A stretch of DNA of 35,326 nt from assembly GCA_049999805.1 (NCBI GenBank), contig JBNGIO010006146.1, forward strand, positions 1-35,326, read 5' to 3'. This DNA comes from Folioceros fuciformis. Its lineage: Eukaryota; Anthocerotophyta; Anthocerotopsida; Anthocerotales. Below, one piece after another: positions 1 through 8,628 of the stretch (position 1 is its first letter; the number at the start of each line of letters is the position of its first letter). The position numbers were made by a program, and so were the translations under genes. The notes under the pieces are model-generated. The model was not told the origin of the DNA, searched no databases, and saw only the letters and a program-made list of their open reading frames with translations.

Positions 1-3000
1 TGCGTTTGCCCAAGGTCATGTAAAAAAGACCGCTCCCATTCCACTTCCTTAGTAGCATCAGTAAGGGATTTGTATTCGGCTTCAGTGCTTGACAGGGCTA
101 TACTGGTCTGCTTTTTGCAGCTCCAGTTGATAGAAGCTTGGGCGAGGAGGAAAGTATAGGTGGACAAACTCTTACGGGAATCACTATCCGAGGCCCAATC
201 AACATCAGTATACCCTTCAAGAGTGAGCTGAGGGGTCTAGTGTGCTCCTCGTCTATAGCAGAGTCCAATGTAGGGCGAGCCTTTGAGGTAACGAAAAATA
301 CGTTTTACAGCAGTCCAGTGAGCACGACCAGGGTTATCTAAGAATTGGGACACTGTACTAATGGAATGTTGGATATTAGGGCGCGTCTAGTTGCTGACGA
401 AAAGCAAGCAGCCAACAGCTTGTCGATAGGGGACATCTTGCATGTCCAAGCGGTCAGCATCTGTGATAGGACACTCATATCGGGTAAGTTTAGCTCCTAC
501 AGAGCCTGGAGTAGAAGAGGGATGAGCTTGTCCCATGTTGAATTTGTGTAAGATCTTAGCAACATATTTGTGTTGATGGATAATGAGAAGCTCCTCTAAT
601 CGAACTCGAAGCACTTGTATCCCTAGGCAGAAAATTAGATCACCACTATCTGTCATTTCAAATGTTTTTCTCAACATATCCTTTACGTGTGACAGGATAA
701 GAGGGTTACTAGTAGCAAGGATCACGTCATTCACGTAGAGAGCTAGGATGACATAGGTGGTGCCCTCTCGGAAGATGTACACATTGGAGTCAGCTTTGCA
801 CTGTTCAAAACCCAAGGTTTTCAGGGCTGTGTCACACCTCTTATACCAGAGTGTTCTGCACTCTGTTTTAAGCCATACAGGCACTTGATGAGTAAGCAAA
901 CATGATCTAGGTGTGCAGGATCAATGTAACCTTCTGGCTGCTCCATGTACAACTCCTCCTCAAGAATCCCATGGAGGAAAGCCGTGCAGACATCCATATG
1001 CTACAATTCCAGGTCGTACTCAGCAGCTAGGGCCAAAATAATGCGGATGGACTGAGCATGCACTACTGGAGAAAAAGTCTCGTGGTAATCTAAACCAGCG
1101 ACTTGGGTAAACCTCCTAGCACACAACCTTGCTTTGTAATGCTCTATGTGCCCGTTAGCATTCAACTTGTGTTTAAACACCCATTTACAGGTGATAGCCT
1201 TTCTGTTTACAGGTCGAGGAACTAGACGCCAAGTGCCATTTTTGATGAGGCTATTATACTCATCATCAACAGCAAATTGCCATTTTGTTTTATCTGGGCC
1301 TGTCAAGGCCTCTGTAAGAGTAGCTGGCTCCAGAGGAACTGCAGGAGGAGAGGAGACAGTTGAAGTTGTGGGTTGTCGGAAGTCTACATTGGTATATGGG
1401 GGTTCCCTCCAGTCGGAAGGCAGAGGTCTGTGACGAGAAGAGCGACGAAGTCCAGCATCTTCATTTCGAGAAGAGTCACAGGCAATAGCAGGGGTAGGTA
1501 TAGTCACGTCATCCACAGATGGTAAATTGTCTGGGGCATTTTCAATGTCTATATCTGCCTCTGCAAATAGGCCATTGAATCCTAATGGATCAGGACCTAT
1601 AACTCGTTCTTCTGTTGCAACGGGGTGTGCAAGGTCGTGGTCCTCATCAGCAACAGGTAGATGCTGAGCAGGGTGGACACCAGCAAGTTCATAGTTAGGT
1701 TGGTCCTGGTTCCCTGCTAGGAGATCAAGGATAGTAGGCCCGTCAGCATCCTTAGGATATAAGGACAGAAGACCTATGGACCCTTCTAAAGCATTGGCTT
1801 CTTCTACAGTGGATGGTCGTTCAAAAGAGTCATGCTGAATAGCAACATGTGTAGATTGCAGAGACTCCATGAAAGTAACGCTCCGTGCCAGAACTAGTTG
1901 TAGAGTTGTAGGATCAATAAGCTTGTAGGCTTTTACGGTTTCACTATAGCCAACAAAGACTAATGCTCTTGATTGGTTGTCTAATTTCCTACGTGTTTCT
2001 GCAGGAACATAGGCATAGGCTTTTGAGCCAAAGATTCTGAGATGAAGAAGGCTGGGCTTCCTCTTCCAGAAAATCTCAAAAGGAGTTCTAGCAGCAAGAG
2101 AACTTGTTGGTAGTCTGTTGAGGATATAAGTGGCAGTGACTACAGCTTCTGCCCAGTACGGCGAAGGAAGGCCAGACCACAACAACATGGCACGCATCAT
2201 TCCCATCAAGGTTTGGTTTTTGCGTTTGGCAACACCATTTTGCTGCTGCGTATAGGGCACAATTAGTTGGTGAATGATGCCCTGTTCAGAGAATAAGTTA
2301 GAGAATGATTGATTAACAAATTTTGTGCCATTATCAGATCGGAAAATTTTGAGCAAACAGCCTGTTTGTCGCTGTGCAGTAATAAGCCAGTCTTGAAACA
2401 AAGCAAAGGTTTCATTCTTTCTTTTCATAGGAAAGGTTCAAGTAAACTTGCTGTAATCATCTGTGATGGTAAGGTAGTAATTTGCCCCCCCAAGTGAAGA
2501 AACCTGAAGGCGGCCAGAAATATCAGCATGTACCAGGTCAAGGTGCTGTGAAGATCGATGAGCTGGAGTTCTGGGAAACGGGAGTTCCTTCTGCTTGACT
2601 AGGGCACAAGTCTCACAAAGTGGCAACTCCTTCAAACTTTTAGGTAAGGGCTCACGATAGCTACCTTCTTTGCTGAGGGATGCCAAGGTCTGTTTATTAA
2701 CATGACCCAACCGAGCATGCCAGAGAATAGAGTGTTGGACAACCGTCAGGTTGCCTACACTTGTAGAATAGGCATGAGTCCGACTGCCAGGAAGACAAGT
2801 AAATTCTAAACGATATAGGTCATCCTCTGGTAGTGCTTGAAAAACATAAGTAGAGGGAGAATCTGGCCTAATAAAAAAGCACGATCCATCATGAGCTGTC
2901 AACTGGAAATCATGTCGCTTGAGTAACCGACTCAAGGACAGCAGGTTCTTTGCCATTCTGGGGACATACAGAACATCTGCTAGGGTTAAGGTAGAGCCAT

Positions 3001-4204
3001 CAATAAGTCTAAAATTGCAGGAACCTTGGCCTAGAATTTGCAGACTGGTGGAATTTTTCTCATCCCCTAGATACACCCTATCAACGTCAGAAGTAGGGGT
3101 AAGGGATGTAAACAGAGATTCATCCCGACAAATATGGGCAGTGGCCCCAGAATTCAGGTACCAAGCTACCTTGTCACCTGCTAAGGTTGAAAGACAAACT
3201 GTTAATATTCTAACTATTGGCTTGTGGGATTCTGCAGGCTTGTCCCTAACTACAACATTAGTAGTAGGTCGAGATGGTTTACGAGGCTCTCCAGCCTTTT
3301 TCTTCCTACACTCATTGGCCCAATGGCCAGGTTTACCGCACCAGTTACAATTACCAGGGCGTTTGGAGGATGGACCAACATGACTGCGTTGTCCTTCATG
3401 GCGGGGACCCTGGTAGAAGCCCTGTTGTTGTGGTATCTGCATTCTTCCTCTTTGTGCCCCTTGTCCACGGGAAGCAGTCAGGACTCTGTCAGCTTTGGTT
3501 TTCCCAGACCCTGACAAGAGCCTACTTTGCTCTTCCTGGAAGAGAGCCCCAATCACCTCGTCTAAGGTGAGAGTAATTTGGCGTCCTGCAACTCCGGCAG
3601 CCCTAGCCTGTCGGATGGGGACATTATGTGCAGATACAAAGTTCTGGTAACTGGGCGGAAGGCTGGTGAGCAATTGTGCAATCACGTCCACCTTGTCCAT
3701 CACTGTACCAAGAGAGGTAAGTTGTGCTCTAAGGTGTCTAAGCTTGCTGGTGTGAGCAAGTACTTTGTCCCCTTCTCGCATTTTAAGTACATAGAACTCC
3801 ATACGCAAAGTACAGAGTGCAAGGACATTGTTTATCCGATACTGACCTTCCAACTGTGCCCAGATTTCACTGACCTTAGTGAGAAATTCGATTTGTGGAA
3901 TAAGATCCTCAGTTAGGCCAGAGACAAGGAGAGCAATTTCAATGCTATTCACATGAGCCCACTTATCTCTTTCTCCTGTGAGGGCTTTAACAGGAGGCTC
4001 TGGAATAGATCCATCTACTACTCCCCAAACTCCTCTAGCTAACAGAGTAGATTTTATGCGAACTCTCCACACCTCGTATTTCTAGCCATTAAACCTGTCA
4101 TTTTCTTTTAATTCGGAAGTGAAGACAGGGTGGTAGCCAGTTAGGGGTGCAGGAGGTGATGGAGGTGATGGAGGTGATGGAGGAGGTGGGTTAATGCTAG
4201 TCAT
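1..4204 (-). pseudogene. Ty1/copia gag-pol, decayed (element 1)
   Basis: One long frame starts at ATG 4204 with a Pro/Ser-rich start coded by three 9-bp repeats. It then shows a UBN2-type gag, a CCHC zinc knuckle (CNWCGKPGHWANEC, near 3310-3350), a protease motif near 3160, a GAG-pre-integrase HARLGH motif, an integrase core, an RT and an RNase H that runs off the window (YTDVDW, then SSTEAEY). Breaks: TAG at 4082-4084, TGA at 2438-2440 (replacing Trp in DDYSKFTW), TAG at 1001-1003, a frameshift near 850, and TAGs at 387-389 and 237-239. Key residues are hit: protease DSGA reads NSGA, the integrase Glu motif reads NGVAKRKN instead of NGVAERKN, and RT YVDD reads YVND. It cannot make active enzymes as it stands. 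Confidence 0.9.
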
Positions 4205-5314
4205 GGTAGTAGGATAACTTGGGCCTGTGTTAAGGGCTAACTGGTCAGCACCGAAGAGATTGACTAATCAAGATATCTGCCTGTGCAGGAGAAATGAACA
4301 GGCATTGACTAAGAGAGAGAGGCATCAACAAGACACCAAGAGACATGGAAGCACCGAAACGGTACCCTAACTTCCAAGGGGTCTACCGGTTCACAGGATT
4401 TGGAAATCCATGTGAAAAACCCTAACTGCCAAGGGGTACACCGGTTCACATGAGTTCAACATTCATGTGAAAACCCTAACTCGTTTGTGCATCCGACTTT
4501 CTAGGAGTTGGCTACAGGGTTGGAAGATACAATCCCATGGCTGGCTGCACCATGGACAAGGGTTCAGGATAATCCAATTGCTGGAATTCCCTGAGAAGAA
4601 ACTCCTGGCGCGCACAAATCTAACTCAGTTGTTTACTAATCTGATCAATTGACTCAGTTGAATTTTGTTGCATGATTTGTGCATCCTACATAAGAAGCAC
4701 ATTAGTCAACTGTTAATGCGCCAAAGCAGGTAGTCTTTTTCTACACCATCACGCAATTTGTGAATTCCTGATATAATAGATCCCTGATGTAATTCAGGTA
4801 AATTGGGCTGATATGAGTGCCGTTTTTGTGCAGATATATCTACAGGGTTACGGCGACTACGCCTACGATGAGGCATGCTGTAGAAAAAGTGCAACAATCA
4901 TATCTGAAGTTATTCAAACATTGTAACTGACAATTGTGTGTATGAGGAGCAATGTGGGCTTGAGCATAGTTCCAAAATTATTTAGAAATAATTGTGTGAC
5001 TTTGCTAAAGTCCCTATTGTTCTTCCTCTACAACAGTGTCAGCTTTTGTTCTCTTAGTAAAATTAATTAATAATTGGAATTACTGAGATTCCAAATATGA
5101 TTTGGTAGAGAATCTCTCATGCTCTTACGCAGCGGAATTTAGAAGGATCGAAGGTTTAGAAGGATCGAAGGTTGAAAAACAATCTTGTCCAGAATCTGAG
5201 GTCCAACCTTTGTAAAGATTTAATGGCAACATAGTCAGAGTTGCCATCAAATGTGATGATGCTAGTACATGAATGAGTCTGGTTATCATTCACACATAAT
5301 CATAAAGAGCCTTC
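4205..5314 (-). other. Leader region of element 1 between PBS and gag
   Basis: About 1.1 kb lies between the primer-binding site and the gag ATG, long for a copia leader. It holds a tandem hairpin repeat (4364-4480) and a 63-codon open frame (4706-4897) that I do not recognise. A duplicated 15-bp run (gaaggatcgaaggtt type) lies at about 5143-5174. No convincing gene is seen. Confidence 0.5.
4364..4480 (-). repeat. 54-55 bp tandem repeat with a hairpin in each unit
   Basis: Units begin with accctaac at 4364, 4419 and 4473 (the third is partial) and share ccaaggggt and accggttcaca. Each full unit holds a 25-nt inverted repeat: 4391-4415 (arms tcacaggattt and aaatcc-a-tgtga) and 4446-4470 (arms tcacatga and tcatgtga). 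The arms differ in sequence between units, yet both can fold. Confidence 0.7.
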
Positions 5315-5326
5315 GCTCTGATACCA
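5315..5326 (-). other. Primer-binding site of element 1
   Basis: Minus strand reads TGGTATCAGAGC, the standard copia PBS complementary to initiator tRNA-Met. It directly follows the LTR end ATTTATGTCA. Confidence 0.9.
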
Positions 5327-5524
5327 TGACATAAATGGAGAGCAGGAGAGATGATAAATCATAAGGCAATAATTAACAATAATAATACAAAGTAATGGAA
5401 AGAGTGCATATTATCTATGCTAGGCACCTCTTCGCTAAAGTGACCTTTCATTAATTAAACTAAACTTAACTAACCACAACTAATCGGGGGTAAACCCTAA
5501 GCGAGTGAGGTTACCCCGTGAACA
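5327..5524 (-). repeat. 5' LTR of element 1 (about 198 bp)
   Basis: The minus strand begins TGTTCACGGGG at 5524 and ends TTTATGTCA at 5327, giving TG...CA ends directly before the PBS. The boundary at 5524 is inferred from the TGTT start and because coding sequence of element 2 resumes beyond it. The partner LTR lies outside the window, so no target-site duplication can be checked. Confidence 0.7.
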
Positions 5525-7697
5525 GGAGTTGCTCCTACTGTTTTGGGAGGATCTAAAACTCCATCAAAAACAACATCTCCACTAAAGATGATTTTCTTGG
5601 TAGAAGGGTTTTATAACTGATACCCTGTACCTCATTGGAGTATCCAAGCATGATGCATTGTATGCCTTTAGGATCCCATTTGGTTCAATTTTGCTTCGGA
5701 ACATGAGCATAGACTACAAAACCAAAAATCCTAAAGTGATTGACAGTAGGTTTGATGCCATACCACGCCTCCTCCAATGTCATTCCAAGCACAACCTTAG
5801 TTGGAACTCTGTTCAAAATGTAAGTGGTTGTAACAGCAGCCTCTCCCCAAAAACATACTTCCAATGCATTATGATGGAGCATGCATTTTTGCCGTTTCCA
5901 CCAGACTTCTCAGCTTGTGCTCTGCTACCTCATTTTACTGTGGCGTATGAGTTATCATGAATTGTCTTCGAATGCCACACTCCTTGCAAAATCTTTTAAA
6001 TTGAGAAGAGATGTACTCTTCTCCATTGTCCTCAAAGTCTTTAAGCATTCTCCACTCTCCTTTTCAACCAAGACCTTCCATGTCTTGAATGTGTTGAAAA
6101 CCTCGGACTTCTCCTTCAAGAGATATGTCCAACTCCTTCTTATCAAGTCATCCACGAAGACTAGAATGTAGCATGATCCACAATGAGTAGGATTCTTCAT
6201 GGGTCCACACACTTCAGTGTGTACAAGCTCCAGCTTCTTACTAGCTCGACAAGCCCTGATCTTAGGGAACTGAGAGCGATGAAGCTTGCCCATGATACAA
6301 CCTTTACAAGGTTGATTATCACTTGTGCCCTTAACATCCAAACGTAAACCCTTAACCAAATTCTGGGACTGCATCAATTTAAGAGTATCAATGCTAGTAT
6401 GGCCCGGATGTTGATGCCAAAGACTTAAAGATCCTTGGCTGGGAGGTGAACTTGACATAGTTGTGTGAACTTCTTCATCTCCTATAGAAGCACACAACTT
6501 GTAGAGATTGCCTTACCAAATACCTCTAACTATCACCTTAACATTAGGTGATTCGGGTTGCTCGGGTTGGATGCGACATCCTTTGGGATTGAGCACAATC
6601 TCAGTTCCTTGGTCCGTAATTCTAGCTATAGAAAGAAGATTTTTGGCAAGACCTAGTACAAGGTGTACATCCTTTATAGTGCCTTTGGACTCTTCACATG
6701 GTAGTTTTACCTTCATGACATCTTTCCCTTTGATCTCGTGTAATGTGTTGTCACCAAGCGCCACCTTATGCCTTGACGACATTTCTTTGTAGCTTGAGAT
6801 CTAGCAGTTGTAGGTAAAGTGTTGAGATGCTCTAGAGTCTAGGTATAGACTCTTATCTTTCCTTAATGAGCGTTCTCTCACTCTCTCTATTGTTGAAGTA
6901 GAAAAAAGATTTTCTTCCCACTCACTCACTTGATTGGCTTGTGACTGTTTTCCCTTCTTCAAGTCATCCAATCTTGTCCTATAGTCTTTTGTGTAGTGAT
7001 TAGGTTTCTTACATTAATGGCAAGTACCCCATGTCTTTTTCTTTGTAACTTTCTACTTCGATCCTTCGCTGGAGTTGTCATGTGGGGTATTCTCTTGTGA
7101 CTTTCCTTTCCTTGAAAAAATTACCGAGTCACCATTGTGTTCATTCTTGAATGAATTCACCAGCTCCTCTTGTAGAAGCAACCCAACCACCTCTTCTATC
7201 GTTGCTTGTTTATCACTTGAATGCATCGCTGCCGATGTCCTGAAAGACAACACAAATTGCGTGTACACAGATGGTAAACTATTCAACAACACCATAATAA
7301 TCCTTTCTTCGGAAGGTTTGATGTCTGCTGCTTGCATTTGATCAACCAAGTTCTTCAACTTGTTGACGTGCTGTTGAATCGTGTCCCCTTCAACCATCTT
7401 GAAGTTGAACAATTGTTCCTCCAACAACATCTCACTCACCATACTTCTTTTTTCGTACATACAGTAAAGGGTAGTTCATGCCTTCTTTGATGTTGCAAGA
7501 GGGTTTTGCACACTCACTCCGTTGAGAGAGTATGTCAACAGACACATTAAGAAGGATTGTAGCTAATACTCGTCCATCCTTATTAAGGTCTCCTTTGGTG
7601 AGTGTGTCTTTGAGGCCCTTGTCGACGAATTTCCATACTCCTCTCTTAATGAGAAGCATCTTCATCTTCAACTTCATGTTGAGGGTATTTAACCCTA
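5525..7697 (-). pseudogene. Ty1/copia gag-protease-integrase, decayed (element 2)
   Basis: The gag N-terminus reads LKMKMLLIKRGVWKFVDKG (7697-7610). A frameshift near 7460-7490 leads to the rest of gag (7460-7053: LLEEQLFNFKM, LLNSLP). The zinc knuckle near 7000-7030 is broken: its second position is TAA and its last Cys reads Tyr. The protease motif reads LDSRAS instead of LDSGAS (about 6826-6840). The GAG-pre-integrase LWHQHPGH and CKGC motifs are present (6497-6240). The first integrase Asp motif reads HTEV in place of HTDV, and a frameshift near 6035 precedes DNGEEY. The region of 5882-5685 holds ILNRVPTK and FRIFG motifs. It is a dead copy from a different copia lineage than elements 1 and 3. 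Confidence 0.85.
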
Positions 7698-7703
7698 TAG
7701 GGT
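5525..7703 (-). mobile_element. Ty1/copia element 2, internal fragment
   Basis: Minus-strand gag, zinc knuckle, protease and integrase remain. Element 1 interrupts its integrase C-terminal region at about 5525, and the element-3 LTR begins at its gag N-terminus at about 7704. No LTR of its own is visible. RT and RNase H, if kept, would lie left of the window. Confidence 0.8.
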
Positions 7704-7721
7704 TATTAAAGCCCAATGTGC

Positions 7722-7790
7722 TTAGACTAATGTGATTAGTCTAATTAAACTAATGTGATAAGTTTAATTAGACTAATGTAATTAGTCTAA
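7722..7790 (+). repeat. Three palindromic U3 repeats in the element-3 LTR
   Basis: Units 1 and 3 are perfect 10-bp inverted repeats (ttagactaat, 3-nt spacer, attagtctaa). Unit 2 (ttaaactaat/ataagtttaa) has one mismatch. The second LTR copy has only one unit. Position upstream of the TATA box suggests enhancer repeats (inference). Confidence 0.75.
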
Positions 7791-7908
7791 GATTAGTGTC
7801 TAATTAAGTATCATTAGTTTAGATTAGCTTAAGCTAATCTTTAGGAAGCTTCCTGCATAGCTTCTTGTGAGCTTCTTGTGAAGCTTCCTGGGGAGCTTTT
7901 CTAGAGGG

Positions 7909-7915
7909 TATAAAT
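7909..7915 (+). promoter_or_regulatory. LTR TATA box inside an inverted repeat
   Basis: TATAAAT sits within agagggtataaataccctct, whose flanks agagggtat and ataccctct are reverse complements. The same arrangement occurs at 34821 in the other LTR copy. A CT-rich stretch follows downstream. Confidence 0.7.
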
Positions 7916-8040
7916 ACCCTCTTCAGCTCCCTTTGCAATAGAGCTGTGAGAGACACTGTGAGACCTCTCTTTCTCCTCTCCTCCTCTCCTCTCCTCTCCT
8001 CTTCTCCTTCATCATGTGGCTCCCTTTCCGATCCTTAAAC

Positions 8041-8052
8041 TGGTATCAGAGC
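8041..8052 (+). other. Primer-binding site of element 3
   Basis: TGGTATCAGAGC, identical to the other copia PBS copies at 5315-5326 (minus), 13797-13808 and 34949-34960. Confidence 0.95.
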
Positions 8053-8628
8053 ACAGGTTGTGGAGCTAGGACCGTGGAGCAGAGGGTGAGGGCAGGTGAT
8101 GTGGACGAGGTGCACCGAGGCATGAGGAAGGCTCCGGAGTGAAGGTAGAATCCCGGTGGCCGTTTGAGGCCACCTGCTGCTCGCAGTGCAGGAGGCTCCA
8201 ACCGTGCCTTGCTCAGGCTGTGGCAACGATAGCGGCATCGCGAGGCGCCGTGCCAGGCCGCGGGCGAAGGCGATGTGGGCGCACTAGAGCGCCGCAGCAA
8301 GCGCGTGCGGAAGGCGCCAGACCGCGGGGGCGCCGCCACGGGCACAACGGGCTCGGACACCGTGGGCACCGCTGACACCAGTCATGAACGTGGGTGTCGT
8401 GCGCAATAGGTTAGGACGTGGGCGTGGTCGAATTCAGACAGGAGCGACTGAATTCTGGCCGCAGACGGTCGAGTTAATCTTGTAGCGCCAAGAGGGCCAG
8501 AATCAGACTTTGGCCCATCGTGTCGGCCTAAATTGTGGACAGTCATGAGGGTAACTTTCAGAATCTACATTACATTTTCAATCGTTTTCTAACTAGCCTT
8601 TTTACTTGATTTGTATTGATTTTGAAAT
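8053..8628 (+). other. GC-rich leader of element 3
   Basis: The stretch from about 8090 to 8480 is much more GC-rich than the LTR and gag on either side. The leader at 34961-35326 is also GC-rich and shares its start (aggttgtggagc). Short open frames exist on both strands but none resembles a known protein. Confidence 0.5.

Larger units (their letters stand above)
1..5524 (-). mobile_element. Ty1/copia LTR retrotransposon, element 1 (left end outside window)
   Basis: Read on the minus strand the order is LTR (5524-5327), primer-binding site (5326-5315), long leader (5314-4205), then gag, protease, integrase, reverse transcriptase and RNase H. The window edge cuts inside RNase H, so the 3' LTR is not visible. 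Integrase before RT identifies Ty1/copia (Pseudoviridae-type order) rather than Ty3/gypsy. The right edge falls inside integrase coding sequence of another minus-strand copia element, so element 1 appears to be nested in element 2. The element is non-autonomous now: five in-frame stops, one frameshift and altered catalytic residues. Confidence 0.9.
7704..8038 (+). repeat. 5' LTR of element 3 (about 335 bp)
   Basis: Homology with the 34662 copy begins at ttaaagcccaatgtgc and runs to the PBS, while the left flanks are unrelated (element-2 gag here, a LINE there), which fixes the 5' border. The first bases read TATT here and TCTT in the other copy, so a canonical TG may be mutated. Inside are three palindromic TTAGACTAAT-type repeats (7722-7790), a 20-bp perfect palindrome (7821-7840), GAAGCTTC repeats, a TATA box and a CT-rich tract (about 7970-8030). 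Confidence 0.85.

Noticed and set aside
4248-4690. Protein-like minus-strand frame in the element-1 leader, with TAGs in place of Gln
   Set aside because: It has about six stops in roughly 147 codons, which is near the random expectation, and the TAG excess comes from the tandem repeat itself.
6030-6060. Apparent loss of the second integrase Asp in element 2 (LRTMEK)
   Set aside because: This is a frameshift reading. The next frame shows DNGEEY, so the codon is present.
8046-8378. Overlapping open frames on both strands in the GC-rich leader of element 3
   Set aside because: GC-rich DNA keeps frames open by chance. No domain or start context supports a gene.
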